Notes: generated from the sequence alone by a model not told the origin. A stretch of 64,000 bases of DNA from Levilactobacillus acidifarinae DSM 19394 = JCM 15949 (GCF_001434835.1 NZ_AZDV01000003.1:1-64000), one strand, 5' to 3'. Counted from the stretch's first letter, positions 17,473-27,724 are shown. Program-made: numbers and translations.

Positions 17473-20400
17473 TTAATTCTTTTTTCGGCGTAGACCGACC
17501 CAGCCTAACAAACTTAACCCTAAAGCCCCTAACCAGGCCCACGGTGTGGTTTGCTCGTTGGTCTGTGGCAGAGCGGTGTCCGCTTGAGTGGCTCGCGCCG
17601 TTGGGGCCGTCCCATCGGCGGCCGTTCCGGTCACTGCCGCAGCATCCCCAGTTCCCCGGTTCGCCGCTGCACCATTAGCTTGCGCCGCTAAGCGCTGAGC
17701 CCGTAACTTTTGGGCCGCTGTCAATCCGGCAGCCGCATTACCACCGGTCACTAATTCCGGTTTAGCGGTACCATCATCGGGTTGTGCGCCCGTGTCCACG
17801 TCCGGTTTTCCGGGCTTAACTGGCTTGACCGGTTTAACCGGTGGGGTCACTGGTACCACGGCCCCCTTCTTAGTATAGGTCACCGTGGTCGTCACATCCG
17901 CACTCGTGGCCGTCACGCCGTTAATCGCCGCCACGGTCGCTTGATCCGGTGTGTATCCGGCAATGGTTGGTGACGTCTTGGCCGCAAAGCTGCCTTGACC
18001 GTCAATATTTTGCCACTCACTCCAGGTCGCTACACCGGTCACCTCATCGCGGATCCCGTAACGGGTAAACGTCAACCAGGCCGTATAATCCGGCGCCGCC
18101 GTGGTGCCATCGGCGTAAACGTAGTGAATCGTTTGGGTGACCCGTTTGCTATTGCTAATCGTCGTCATTCGATGCTTCAAGCGCACCGTAAACGTCTGAA
18201 CCTCGGTCGTAAATTCGGCCCCCGTAGTCGGGTAATCATCACTGACCAACTCGTAACCTTGCTGCAAATAAGCTTGAATCGTTGCCGCGGTTCGGTAGTC
18301 ACTGACCGTCCCGGCGTCACCCTTTAACGCTTCCGTGTGCAACGTTTGTCCCGTCGTTTCGTCCACGTAGGTCACCAGCACGTTCTGCGCGTCACGGGCA
18401 GTGTAGGTCACCGTCGTCGTGAAATCACCGCTCGTCGCCGTCACGTCATGAATGGCCGCGACTTCTGGTTGGTTAGCAATGTAGCCGGTCAATACTGGCG
18501 ACGTCTTCGCCGCAAAGCTCCCCTGGCCGTCAATGTTCTGCCACTCGTCCCAAGTTTCCGTTCCGGTCACTTGGTCGCGAGTTCCCTCGCGCGTAAACGT
18601 TAACCAGGCCGTGTAATCCGGTGCCGCCGTAGTCCCGTCGGCGTAAACGTAGTGAATCGTTTGGGTCACACGCTTACTGTTGTTTAACGTCGTCATCCCG
18701 TGTTTTAGGCGCACGGTAAAGGCTTGCGCCTGATCCGTGAATTCAACGCCGGTGGCTGGGTAATCGTCGTTAACCAGCTCGTACCCTTGCTGCAGGTAAG
18801 CCTGAATGGTGGCCGCCGTCCGGTACTCACTGGTGGTGCCGTAAAGTCCCGTCAAGGTTTCGGTCTTGAGCGTGGCGCCCGTGGTCTCATCCACGTAGGT
18901 CACCGTTACGCTTTGAACGTCTTGGGCCGTGTACGTGACGGTAGTCGTCACATCATCACTGGCCGCGGTAATGCCGGTCACGGCGGGCACTTCTAATTGA
19001 TCCGCGATGTAACCAGTTAACGTGGGCGAGGTCTGAGCCGCAAAGCCATCCTGACCCTCGATATTTTGCCACTCACCCCAAGTTTCTTCACCAGTCACTT
19101 GGTCACGGGTCCCTTCACGCGTAAACGTTAACCAGGCCGTATAATCCGGCGCCGCCGTGGTGCCATCGGCGTAGACGTAATGGATGGTTTGCGTGACTTG
19201 CTTACTGTTATTCAGGGCCGTAACCCCGTGCTTCAAGTGAATCGTAAAGGCTTGTGCTGCATCGGTAAACGTCACGCCATCAACCGGATAATCGTCAGTT
19301 ACCAATTCGTAGCCTAAATCCGTATAACCCTTAATTGTGGTGGCCGTTCGGTAGTCACTAGTCGCCCCCACGTCCCCCGTTAAGTTTTCGCTCGTCAGGG
19401 TTTCCCCAGTGGTATCATCCACGTAAGTCACTGTAGCCGTAGAGGTGGCTTCGCCCACGGGTTGGTAAACTAAGGCGCCCGCTAAAAGATCAAAACTGCT
19501 CATCGGTTGACCCGTGCTATTTTCACGATAGGTCGTTCGGCCCGCGTCACCGTACGAGAATTGGCCGTAAATCAGTTGGCCGTTATACAGCTTAGGGTTG
19601 ACCAATGTATACTTCCAGACGGTTTTGGTCTGGCCGTTAACGGTCTCGGTGACGGCGCGAGCGGCGGCCGTGACCAAGTTCCCACTATTATCATTTTGAT
19701 AGTAGCGAATGTCGTACTTAAACGACTCCCCGTGAATTCCCGTAATGGGCGACGTAATTTCGATGGTATCGCCTAACTGGTACGCCACCTTATTGGTCGC
19801 CTGATAATATTGGAACCACCCCGTGACTTGGGAATCATTGTTGGCCGTAAGCCCCTTTAACGGGCTGTAATCCGTAATATTATTCCCGGAAAACCCAAGC
19901 ATTTGTGAATCGGTTACGGTATTTTCTAAAATTGCTTGAACAAACGGCGCCAACAAGGCAAATTGACGATTGTTGAGACCATTCAGAGTCGGTGTGTACT
20001 TATCCGGTGAGGAAATTTCTATATTTTTAGTCCGACTAATGTCCGCCTGCATTAAATCCTGCAACTGTTCATCCGTAGCCGCTCCCCAATGACTCGAGTA
20101 GAGGTTAATCCCCCGCATCCGTAGACCGTTTAGGGGCGAAAAATCAATGGCTTGCAAATCAGCCGCCGTTTGTCCTAACTGAACATCTAGCGACACGCCC
20201 AAAACCGAATCGGGTAAGTTCTGCAGAACTTCTAACCCATTTAAGCTGTAAATCGGATCATAAGCCCGATCACTAGGCGATAACTGCGTGTACGCCTCGA
20301 TACTAAAAACGTTTGCGATCTTATTAAAGTTTTTAATCATGTCTAAGTAAATGGCGTCCCCGTCATTCAACTTCAAAGTTTTCCGAACGGCTGCTAACAA

Positions 20401-21084
20401 GGCCGGATCATCAAACCGGTCGCTCAAGTCCTCATCGTCAGTAATCGCAGCAGCCGATGTCTTTTCAACTTCCGCTTTCGCAGACAATAACTGAACGGAC
20501 TGCGCCTTAGCTGCCACCTTATCCGTTACCGGATCTTCAGTCTCCGTTGCTGGAGTTTCTGTAGTTGTCTCGGTCGTCGGTGACGGGTCTGACGCTGGCG
20601 CTTGATTTTTTTCCGGCGTCGATTCGGTTGCATCCGTTGAAGTCGAATCCTCGGACGCCGCCGACGGATTGGATTCAGCTTGATTAGATTCAGCCGGCGT
20701 CTCCGGGGCTGAGTTCGTCGGCTCTGTTGGCGTTTGGTCTTTCGTTGTGGTTGCGCCTGAAGCGTCGTTTTCCTCAGTGACGGTCGTATCCGCCGTACCG
20801 TTCTGCTCAGTTGCCACCGGTTCAGTGGTCGTTGGGTCAGCGGTCGTTGATGTTTGTTTCGTGCTGGTTGTATCCGGCACCGCAGCTGACTTTAAGCTGA
20901 CTTGGGTTTGCGTTAAATTCGTGGTCGTTGTCGTGGTTTGTCCCGTTGTCTCCGTAGAAGTCGTGGTCGTATCCGCCTGCGCCGTCGTCCCTGCTAATAC
21001 CATGCCTGTCAAAACGGCCGTAGCTAGGCTAGACGTAATCCACCACTTCCGTTTATTAACAGCGGTTACATTTTGTCGTGTCAT
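17473..21084 (-). CDS. MucBP-repeat LPQTN adhesin (three repeat units)
   Basis: 1203-residue wall-anchored protein, likely a mucin-binding adhesin. The signal peptide (KRKWWITSSLATAVLTGM..AQA, residues 1-38) is followed by a long Thr/Glu/Ser-rich stalk (about 40-190) and an internalin-like domain starting at SDRFDDPALLAAV (about 222-540). Three tandem units follow at about 550-1065. Each is a MucBP module (VTYVDxTTG) plus a second module (TQTIHYVYADGTTAAPDY). A PVKPVKPGK linker and LPQTN at about 1171 with an RRKKN tail complete it. It is a paralogue of the next gene, which has two units. Binding to mucin is family knowledge and was not tested here. Confidence 0.9.
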   Translation of the reverse strand: MTRQNVTAVNKRKWWITSSLATAVLTGMVLAGTTAQADTTTTSTETTGQTTTTTTNLTQTQVSLKSAAVPDTTSTKQTSTTADPTTTEPVATEQNGTADTTVTEENDASGATTTKDQTPTEPTNSAPETPAESNQAESNPSAASEDSTSTDATESTPEKNQAPASDPSPTTETTTETPATETEDPVTDKVAAKAQSVQLLSAKAEVEKTSAAAITDDEDLSDRFDDPALLAAVRKTLKLNDGDAIYLDMIKNFNKIANVFSIEAYTQLSPSDRAYDPIYSLNGLEVLQNLPDSVLGVSLDVQLGQTAADLQAIDFSPLNGLRMRGINLYSSHWGAATDEQLQDLMQADISRTKNIEISSPDKYTPTLNGLNNRQFALLAPFVQAILENTVTDSQMLGFSGNNITDYSPLKGLTANNDSQVTGWFQYYQATNKVAYQLGDTIEITSPITGIHGESFKYDIRYYQNDNSGNLVTAAARAVTETVNGQTKTVWKYTLVNPKLYNGQLIYGQFSYGDAGRTTYRENSTGQPMSSFDLLAGALVYQPVGEATSTATVTYVDDTTGETLTSENLTGDVGATSDYRTATTIKGYTDLGYELVTDDYPVDGVTFTDAAQAFTIHLKHGVTALNNSKQVTQTIHYVYADGTTAAPDYTAWLTFTREGTRDQVTGEETWGEWQNIEGQDGFAAQTSPTLTGYIADQLEVPAVTGITAASDDVTTTVTYTAQDVQSVTVTYVDETTGATLKTETLTGLYGTTSEYRTAATIQAYLQQGYELVNDDYPATGVEFTDQAQAFTVRLKHGMTTLNNSKRVTQTIHYVYADGTTAAPDYTAWLTFTREGTRDQVTGTETWDEWQNIDGQGSFAAKTSPVLTGYIANQPEVAAIHDVTATSGDFTTTVTYTARDAQNVLVTYVDETTGQTLHTEALKGDAGTVSDYRTAATIQAYLQQGYELVSDDYPTTGAEFTTEVQTFTVRLKHRMTTISNSKRVTQTIHYVYADGTTAAPDYTAWLTFTRYGIRDEVTGVATWSEWQNIDGQGSFAAKTSPTIAGYTPDQATVAAINGVTATSADVTTTVTYTKKGAVVPVTPPVKPVKPVKPGKPDVDTGAQPDDGTAKPELVTGGNAAAGLTAAQKLRAQRLAAQANGAAANRGTGDAAAVTGTAADGTAPTARATQADTALPQTNEQTTPWAWLGALGLSLLGWVGLRRKKN

Positions 21085-21190
21085 CTAGTCCCTCCTCTAA
21101 AGTGGCCCCCGCCACCTTAAGTTACGCTGTGATTGATCGATTTAGTTAGGTTGTTAGTCAATTCAATATCTCTCAAAACAATTATACACT
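21085..21190 (-). promoter_or_regulatory. leader with hairpin next to the ribosome-binding site
   Basis: Minus strand: a -10-like TATAAT near 21182, then a leader with a stem GTGGC/GCCAC (21102-21116) immediately before AGAGGAGGGACTAG and the ATG. The same leader, hairpin included, precedes the paralogue at 24674. From here to 21523 there is no gene, only sequence resembling the region upstream of the paralogue. Confidence 0.5.
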
Positions 21191-21523
21191 ATAGCTTAAC
21201 TCAAAACCATTTTTTGACTTAAGCAATTAATACTGTCATCTATCGGTTAGAATAGTCAATTTACGATTTTGTGAATGTCATCGTACCAGCTGTCATCACG
21301 TTAGTAAAGGATTTCCGGTTAGTTTTCACTTGATAATTGAGCAAGTGGCAATTTCGGAACACTTCCGCTGGTCGGTCTCCCATCGTTCGACCGTATCCGG
21401 ACACTTTTCCGGGTGTGAGTAACACTCATCTAGTTTATGCCACCAAATAGCGAGATATTAAAAAAATAACCAACTAAATTAATTTTTAGCAATAATTCTA
21501 GTCTTACCCGTGTTAAGGGGATT

Positions 21524-21562
21524 AAAAAAAGAGTTTCCCCTACCTAATGGGTGGGGAAACTC
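21524..21562 (-). terminator. terminator of the second MucBP adhesin gene
   Basis: Stem GAGTTTCCCC / GGGGAAACTC with seven U on the minus strand, 12 bp after the stop. Confidence 0.88.
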
Positions 21563-21574
21563 CCTTGACGTTCC

Positions 21575-24500
21575 CTAGTCTTTCTTTCGCCGCAAACCAA
21601 CCCAACCTAGTAGGGTCACCCCTAGAACGCCCAACCAGGCCCACGGCGTTGCCCGTTCGTTAGTCTGGGGTAACGTGGTGGCTTGTTGATCCGTCTGGGA
21701 CGCTGCCGTGGTCGTCAACGCCGCAGCTGCCGCCGTTCCTCGCTTTGCCGCCGTACCGACCGCTTGAGCGGATCCCGGTTGTGCTAAGGACGCTTGTGCG
21801 GGTCTCGTTCGTGCAGGCGTTACTATTGCCGCCCCGTTACCGTTCGTTGCGGGTCCCGGTTTCGGGGTGACCACATCCGGTTTCGTTGCCCCGGGATCAA
21901 CGTCTGGGTTCTCCGGCTCAACTGGCTTAACCGGCGGCGTCACTGGTGGTGTCACTGGTGGCACCACCGCTCCCTTTTGCGTATAGGTCACGGTGGTCGT
22001 CACATCCGCACTAGCGGCCGTGACCCCATTAATCGCCGCCACCATCGTTTGATCCGGCGTGTACCCAGCAATGGCTGGTGACGTCTTGGCCGCAAAGCTA
22101 CTCTGACCGTCGATATTTTGCCACTCGCCCCAGGTTGCCACGCCAGTCACCTCATCGCGAGTCCCACTACGCGTAAACGTTAACCAAGCCGTATAATCCG
22201 GTGCCGCCGTCGTCCCATTGGCATAAACGTAGTGAATGGTTTGAGTCACCCGTTTACTGTTACCTACCGTTGTGACCCGGTGCTTCAGACGCACGGTGAA
22301 GGTCTGCACGTCGGCCGTAAATTCGGCCCCCGTGGCCGGGTAGTCATCACTGACCAGTTCGTAACCTTGTTTCAGGTAATCCTGAATGGTTGCCGCGGTC
22401 CGGTAATCACTCACCGTTCCCGCATCCCCCTTTAACGCCTCCGTATGCAACGTTTGCCCCGTGGTATCGTCCACGTAGGTAATCAGAATATTTTGCGCCT
22501 CCCGGGCGGTATAGGTCACCGTCGTCGTCAAGTCATCACTCGTAGCCGTAATGCCGTCAATCGCCGCAACTTCTGCTTGATCCGCCAAGTACCCGGTCAA
22601 TACCGGTGAGTTCTTCGCCGCAAAGCGCCCTTGACCGTCAATGTTCTGCCACTCACCCCAGATTTCTTCCCCGGTCACTTGATCGCGGGTCCCCGCGCGC
22701 GTAAACGTCAACCAGGCCGTGTAATCCGGTGCTGCCGTGGTGCCATCGGCGTAAACGTAGTGAATCGTTTGGGTGACCCGTTTACTGTTGTTCAAAGTGG
22801 TGATGCCATGCTTCAGGTGAACGGTAAAGGCCTGAGCCGCACTGGTAAACGTCACACCGTCGCCTGGATAGTCATCCGTCACCAGCTCATACCCCAAGTC
22901 TGTATAGCCCTTAATCGTCGTAGCTGTACGGTAGGCACTGGTCGCCCCGACGTCTCCCGTTAAGTTCTCGGTCGTTAAGGTAGCTCCCGTTGTATCGTCC
23001 ACGTAGGTCACCGTAGCCGTAGAGGTGGCTTCGCCGATTGGTTGATAAACGATGGCTCCCGCCATTAACTCAAAGTTCGGCATTGGTTGGCCTAAACTGT
23101 TTTCCGGATATGTGACGTACACGGCGTCATCATAGTAAAACTGGCCGTACACTAGTTGACCATTGTGTAGTTTCGGGTTAACTAATGTGTATTTCCAAAC
23201 CGTTTTTTCCTGACCATTCTCCATGATCGTCGCTTCGTGGGGTTCCGCAATCACGAGGTCCCCGCTATCATCGTTTTGATAGTAACGTACCTGATACTTG
23301 ATTGATTCGCCCAGAATTCCTTTCATTGGTGACGTGACCTCGACCGTATCACCCGGTTGATAAGCAATTTTATCCGTTGCCTGGTAGTACTGGTTTCTGC
23401 CTACCACTCGCGACGAAGTATTAGGTGACAGCGTATTTAACGCACTAAAATCCGTAATGCTGTTCCCCGAAAATGCCACTGTTTGTGATGCAGTCGTAGA
23501 ATTTTCAAGGATCTTTTGAACGAAGGGTGCCAAAATCTCAAACTGGTGCGTCGTCATCCCGGTAAAATGGATTTTATTAATATTGGTTGCCGTGAATTCT
23601 AGATTCTGCATGGCATCCGTTTCATACTGAGTGATCGTCTCCAACTGATTATCCGTCACACTGCCCCAAAAATCAGTTTTCCAATCCAACCAATTAAGTT
23701 TAATACCCAATAATGGTGAAAAATCGATATTTTTGACATCCTCACCCGAGGTCCCCAGTTGCGTAAAGATGGTCACTCCTTGGCCCTTTTCTGGCAAATA
23801 CTTAAGAATTTCCAATCCTTTAAAACTCGAAATTGGCTGATAATTACCGTTTGCAGTTGTGTCAATTCTTAGTGAGGACCATAGGCCAAAGTTCTTAATT
23901 GTGTCCAGATAGATGGCGTCCCCGTCCTTTAAGTTTAACGCCTTACGCACGGCCGCCAATAAGACCGGATCATCAAACCGATCACTCAAATCCTCATCGT
24001 CACTAATCTCGTCAGAATTAGGTGTCGCCGCTAACGCTGCAGGCACCGCCTTAGCCGCAGAAAGGCCTTTTTTCGTGTCTGCCTGAGTCGCTTTAGGTGT
24101 TGTGGTGGTAGGTTCATTAGTCGCCGGTGCTTCAACGACCGGAGTTGTTCCTGTCGATTCAGTCGTTGCGTCCTCATCTGATTCCGTTGCTGTGGGATTG
24201 GTTGGTGTCGAAGGTTGTGGCATCGTTGACGTTGGCTTTTCAGTCGCCGGTTGCTCCGTCTCAGTCGGTGATGCCTGATTTCCCGTGTCAGTTGCCGGTT
24301 GCGTTTCCGTACCAGCTGTTGGCGTTTCGGGAGCAACCGCACTCGTGTCATCAGCCGACGGGACAGTTTCAGGCGTTGCCGCCGTATCTTCTGCCTGCGT
24401 CGTCTGTTCCGAAGTCTGGGTGTCAGCCGTTGGCGTTACTGGAGCGGTTGCGTCCGCCTTCGCTTGCTCGCCGACTGTCCTCGTTGTGATGGTTGCCTGT

Positions 24501-24673
24501 TTGCTGTTAGCTGGCGTACTCGTGGATTGGCTAGTAGTCTCAACTGGTGTGGTGGTCGTCTCTGCCTGCGCCGTGGTACCCGTCAAGACCATCCCCGTTA
24601 AGACGGCCGTGGCTAGGCTCGACGTGATCCACCATTTGCGTTTATTGTTAGCGGTTACATCTTGTTGCATCAT
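21575..24673 (-). CDS. MucBP-repeat LPQTN adhesin (two repeat units)
   Basis: 1032-residue paralogue of the 17473-21084 gene. It has an almost identical signal peptide (KRKWWITSSLATAVLTGM), a Thr/Pro-rich stalk (about 40-205), the same internalin-like SDRFDDPVLLAAVRKALNL domain, two MucBP/TQTIHYVYA units instead of three, a VTPPVTPPVKP linker, LPQTN and an RRKKD tail. It starts at ATG 24673 after AAGGAGGGACTAG. The stalk is the most diverged part and the repeats and tail the most similar, as expected for a tandem duplication with later loss or gain of a repeat unit. Confidence 0.9.
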   Translation of the reverse strand: MMQQDVTANNKRKWWITSSLATAVLTGMVLTGTTAQAETTTTPVETTSQSTSTPANSKQATITTRTVGEQAKADATAPVTPTADTQTSEQTTQAEDTAATPETVPSADDTSAVAPETPTAGTETQPATDTGNQASPTETEQPATEKPTSTMPQPSTPTNPTATESDEDATTESTGTTPVVEAPATNEPTTTTPKATQADTKKGLSAAKAVPAALAATPNSDEISDDEDLSDRFDDPVLLAAVRKALNLKDGDAIYLDTIKNFGLWSSLRIDTTANGNYQPISSFKGLEILKYLPEKGQGVTIFTQLGTSGEDVKNIDFSPLLGIKLNWLDWKTDFWGSVTDNQLETITQYETDAMQNLEFTATNINKIHFTGMTTHQFEILAPFVQKILENSTTASQTVAFSGNSITDFSALNTLSPNTSSRVVGRNQYYQATDKIAYQPGDTVEVTSPMKGILGESIKYQVRYYQNDDSGDLVIAEPHEATIMENGQEKTVWKYTLVNPKLHNGQLVYGQFYYDDAVYVTYPENSLGQPMPNFELMAGAIVYQPIGEATSTATVTYVDDTTGATLTTENLTGDVGATSAYRTATTIKGYTDLGYELVTDDYPGDGVTFTSAAQAFTVHLKHGITTLNNSKRVTQTIHYVYADGTTAAPDYTAWLTFTRAGTRDQVTGEEIWGEWQNIDGQGRFAAKNSPVLTGYLADQAEVAAIDGITATSDDLTTTVTYTAREAQNILITYVDDTTGQTLHTEALKGDAGTVSDYRTAATIQDYLKQGYELVSDDYPATGAEFTADVQTFTVRLKHRVTTVGNSKRVTQTIHYVYANGTTAAPDYTAWLTFTRSGTRDEVTGVATWGEWQNIDGQSSFAAKTSPAIAGYTPDQTMVAAINGVTAASADVTTTVTYTQKGAVVPPVTPPVTPPVKPVEPENPDVDPGATKPDVVTPKPGPATNGNGAAIVTPARTRPAQASLAQPGSAQAVGTAAKRGTAAAAALTTTAASQTDQQATTLPQTNERATPWAWLGVLGVTLLGWVGLRRKKD

Positions 24674-24790
24674 CCTAGTCCCTCCTTTAAGGTGGCCCCC
24701 GCCACCCTAAATATCACTGTGATTTAATTAAGACATTTAGCCAATTCACTATCTCTCAAATTAATTATACACTATAACATAATTCAAAAC
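24674..24790 (-). promoter_or_regulatory. leader and promoter of the second MucBP gene
   Basis: GGTGGC/GCCACC hairpin (24691-24706) just before AAAGGAGGGACTAG, and a TATAAT on the minus strand near 24766. It is closely similar to 21085-21190. The remaining stretch to 25126 has no gene but shows patches matching 21280-21480. Confidence 0.5.
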
Positions 24791-25126
24791 CATTTCCACG
24801 ATAAGTGATTAACGCTATCATTCACCGGAATAAACGGTAAATTAACAATCTTGTGAAGTTATAGAATGTAGTTAATTCAGCGTTGTAACGGGAATCAGGA
24901 CTAGTTTTCACTAGATAACTGAACTATTGAAGTTTTCGGAATGTTTTGACTGATTCATATCAAGACGTTCGGACGCTTCCTGACACTTATCTAGTTATGA
25001 GTAATTTTCGTTTGAATTATACCGCCAAACCACGAGATCATTAAAAATTGGCTACCTTATTCAAAAAATATTTTCGACCGTCCATTTACCAGGGAAGTTT
25101 CACCACCAAATCCCCTCGTAAACAAC

Positions 25127-25160
25127 AAAAAGCGCCCCACAAAATTGTGAGACGCTTTTT
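25127..25160 (-). terminator. pgi terminator
   Basis: AAAAAGCG / CGCTTTTT hairpin with a U-run on the minus strand. Confidence 0.8.
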
Positions 25161-25182
25161 CGTATTAAATTAATAATCAGAT

Positions 25183-26529
25183 TTAAAGCCGGTCGTTTAA
25201 TTGCTTACCGAGGTCTTCAAAACCAGGCTTGCCTAATAGGGCAAACATGTTAGTCTTGTAAGCTTCCACACCGGGTTGGTTGAATGGGTTGATCCCGTTT
25301 AAGTAACCGGAAATGGCAATGGCTACTTCGAAGAAGTAAATCAGGTAACCCAAGGTGTATTCCGTTTGGTCCGGAATGTGCACGCTCATGTTCGGCACAC
25401 CACCATCGGTATGAGCTAAGGTAACCCCTTCAAAGGCCTTGGTGTTGGCAAAGCCCATGGTGCGGCCTTCCAGGTAACCTAAACCGTCTAAGTCGTCGGC
25501 TTCCTTCGGGATGTCCACGTCGTGTTCTGGTTGGTCGACCATCACAACGGTTTCCATCAGCTTACGTTGACCTTCTTGGATGTATTGGCCAAACGAGTGC
25601 AGGTCGGTACTGAAGTTGGCGGAAGATGGGTAGATCCCCTTACCGTCTTTCCCTTCGGATTCACCGGTCAATTGCTTCCACCATTCGGCGAAGGCGGCCA
25701 AGCGAGGTTCGTAGTTTTCCAATAGTTCAACCGTGTAACCCTTGCGGTACAAAATGTTCCGTAAGGCGGCGTATTGGTAAGCCTCGTTCTTAGTCAAATC
25801 TGGGTTCACGTAGGCGTCTTGGGCGTCGGCAGCCCCCTTCATTAACTGGTCGATGTCGGCACCGGATGCGGCGATTGGCAACAGACCCACTGGGCACAAT
25901 ACAGAGTAACGGCCACCCACACCATCGGGAATGACGAAGGTTTCGTAACCGGCAGCGTCGGCTTCGGTCTTCAAGGCACCCTTGGCCTTGTCGGTCGTGG
26001 CGTAGATCCGCTTGTTAGCTTCAGCTTGGCCGTACTTCTTGATCAACATGCCCTTGAAAATCCGGAAGGCAATTGACGGTTCCGTGGTGGTCCCAGACTT
26101 GGAGATTACGTTAACGGAGAAGTCCCGGTCGCCAATCAAATGAACTAAGTCGTGCACGTAGTCGGCACTGATGGAGTTCCCCACGAAGAAGACTTGAGGT
26201 CCCTTGCGTTGGTCGGCAGGTAAGGTGTTGAAGAAGGTGTCGTGTAAGAAGTCCACGGCCATCTTGGCACCTAAATAGGAGCCCCCAATTCCGATGACGA
26301 TCAAGACTTCGGAGTCCTGACGAATCTTCTTAGCGGCGGCCTTGATCCGGTCGAATTCCGCCTTATCGTAATCATGAGGTAAGGTTAACCAATCCCGGAA
26401 GTCACTCCCGGCACCGGTACCTTGCCGCAATTCCGTATCCGCGGCGTTAACCATGGCTTGGATTTCTCCAAGTTCATTATCATTGACGAATGGTGCAAGT
26501 TTGGAACTATCAAAGGCGATATGTGCCAT
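25183..26529 (-). CDS. pgi: glucose-6-phosphate isomerase
   Basis: Cytosolic interconversion of glucose-6-phosphate and fructose-6-phosphate. At 448 residues it has the length of the short Gram-positive form. It has the SIS signatures [13 protein letters not shown] (about residues 76-88) and [13 protein letters not shown] (about 139-151), then GVGGRYSVL and a C-terminal [10 protein letters not shown]. It is a single gene with its own terminator. A cre-like sequence overlaps its -10, so CcpA control is possible. In heterofermenters this enzyme feeds hexose towards the phosphoketolase route and sugar-nucleotide synthesis. Confidence 0.97.
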   Translation of the reverse strand: MAHIAFDSSKLAPFVNDNELGEIQAMVNAADTELRQGTGAGSDFRDWLTLPHDYDKAEFDRIKAAAKKIRQDSEVLIVIGIGGSYLGAKMAVDFLHDTFFNTLPADQRKGPQVFFVGNSISADYVHDLVHLIGDRDFSVNVISKSGTTTEPSIAFRIFKGMLIKKYGQAEANKRIYATTDKAKGALKTEADAAGYETFVIPDGVGGRYSVLCPVGLLPIAASGADIDQLMKGAADAQDAYVNPDLTKNEAYQYAALRNILYRKGYTVELLENYEPRLAAFAEWWKQLTGESEGKDGKGIYPSSANFSTDLHSFGQYIQEGQRKLMETVVMVDQPEHDVDIPKEADDLDGLGYLEGRTMGFANTKAFEGVTLAHTDGGVPNMSVHIPDQTEYTLGYLIYFFEVAIAISGYLNGINPFNQPGVEAYKTNMFALLGKPGFEDLGKQLNDRL

Positions 26530-26568
26530 ATTCAGATAACCTCACTTTGTATTTGTATTGACTAGTCC

Positions 26569-26583
26569 ATTATAACGCTTTCA
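26569..26583 (-). promoter_or_regulatory. pgi promoter with overlapping cre-like site
   Basis: On the minus strand TATAAT (26569-26574) overlaps TGAAAGCGTTATAA (26570-26583), which matches the CcpA consensus TGWNANCGNTNWCA at 13 of 14 positions. Confidence 0.45.
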
Positions 26584-26633
26584 CCCCGAAAGTAAATGGT
26601 CTAGTCCACGAATTTTATATAAATTTAACCATA

Positions 26634-26664
26634 AAAAAAGGCCGACAACGCCCGTCATCAGCCC
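26634..26664 (-). terminator. terminator of the sugar transporter gene
   Basis: Imperfect GC-rich hairpin (GGCTGATGACG with GTTGTCGGCC) followed by seven U on the minus strand. Confidence 0.65.
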
Positions 26665-26672
26665 ATTCTAGC

Positions 26673-27542
26673 TTATTTCATTAAACCGAGAGTGACCCCA
26701 CCAACGATGACTAAAAGTGAGCCAATCGTCGTGTAGACCATTTCACGGCCAGTCTTCTTTTCACCCAGTAACCAGATGCTCCCAAAGGTGGAAATCACGA
26801 TCCCACATTGAGCTAACGAGTAACTGATGGCCAGTCCGACCTTCGGGATCGCCATGAACATAAAGAAGTTCCCAATGCCCCAGACTAACCCGGTGATGAT
26901 GTTCTTCGCGGTCGCCGTATGCCAGACCTTCCGCCGGTTTTGTGGTGACAGCACGATAAAGATCAGGGCCCCTAAAATCATCCCTAAGGATTGCGGGAAC
27001 AGGATCAGCTTGGAATCCAAGCCGGACAAGTTCACGATCACCGTGTAGAGGACGTAACCCACCGTCGAAATGGCGATGGCCGTCGCGCCCCGGCCGGCTT
27101 CGACCGGTTCACTACTGACGCTTTGCCGCTTGTCGCGTAACGACGTCAAGGCGGCCCCGGCGATCAACACGATCACCGCGATGGTCCCCATGGTCACCAT
27201 ACTGGTCGTCTTCCATTCATGGAAAAGCAACACCCCAGCTAGGGCCGTCCCGGCGAGTTGTAACCCCGTCGAAATGGGAACCGTCCGCGAAATCCCGATG
27301 AATTTCATCGATTGGAACTGTTGGAATTGTCCCACCGCCCAGCAAAGACCGGACGCAATCCCTACCAGCATCGCAAAGCCGGTCAGTTGCACGTGAAAAT
27401 ACATTAGTGAAAACAGACCGAACAAAACTGCCCCGGCCGTCATTCCCAAGGTTTGTTGGTAGGAGGTCCCACCTAACCGGCCACTAATCAGGCCGATACT
27501 GCCCCAGCAAATCGCTGGAATCAGTGCGAATAAAATTGCCAT
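26673..27542 (-). CDS. GRP-family sugar uptake protein
   Basis: 289-residue membrane protein of the glucose/ribose porter family (GlcU/RbsU type), with ten predicted hydrophobic helices. The N-terminus ILFALIPAICWGSIGL and the internal ICWG and WGIGNFFMF patterns are typical. It imports glucose or a pentose in symport with protons; the exact sugar cannot be told from sequence. It is monocistronic and a cre-like site lies 40 bp upstream, so CcpA repression is likely. The neighbour on the other side is pgi, which fits hexose entry. Confidence 0.85.
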   Translation of the reverse strand: MAILFALIPAICWGSIGLISGRLGGTSYQQTLGMTAGAVLFGLFSLMYFHVQLTGFAMLVGIASGLCWAVGQFQQFQSMKFIGISRTVPISTGLQLAGTALAGVLLFHEWKTTSMVTMGTIAVIVLIAGAALTSLRDKRQSVSSEPVEAGRGATAIAISTVGYVLYTVIVNLSGLDSKLILFPQSLGMILGALIFIVLSPQNRRKVWHTATAKNIITGLVWGIGNFFMFMAIPKVGLAISYSLAQCGIVISTFGSIWLLGEKKTGREMVYTTIGSLLVIVGGVTLGLMK

Positions 27543-27582
27543 TTGTAAATACCCACTCTCGTTTCATTTATGCCGAATTCAT

Positions 27583-27596
27583 TGAAAACGCTTTAC
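27583..27596 (-). promoter_or_regulatory. cre-like site upstream of the GRP transporter
   Basis: TGAAAACGCTTTAC, matching the palindromic CcpA consensus at 12 of 14 positions. Two TGTAAA words 21 bp apart follow at about 27615 and 27636. Confidence 0.5.
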
Positions 27597-27654
27597 TTTT
27601 AACGCACAATTAAGTGTAAAGGTTTCTTCACTAAATGTAAACTATTATCTTTCG

Positions 27655-27696
27655 AAAAAAGCGCGAAGAAACAGTGGTCTAACCGTTTCTTCGCGC
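27655..27696 (-). terminator. terminator of the methyltransferase gene
   Basis: Perfect 12-bp stem GCGCGAAGAAAC / GTTTCTTCGCGC with a 12-nt loop and six U on the minus strand. Confidence 0.9.
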
Positions 27697-27724
27697 TTGA
27701 TTGTGAAATTTTCATTCGTTTTCA

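Noticed and set aside
24285-24710. 141-codon plus-strand frame opposite the Thr-rich stalk of the second MucBP gene
   Set aside because: Arises from biased codons (Thr/Ala-rich) on the minus strand; no ribosome-binding site.
27615-27641. Two TGTAAA words 21 bp apart upstream of the sugar transporter
   Set aside because: The middle box is missing and there is no phosphate link; probably chance.
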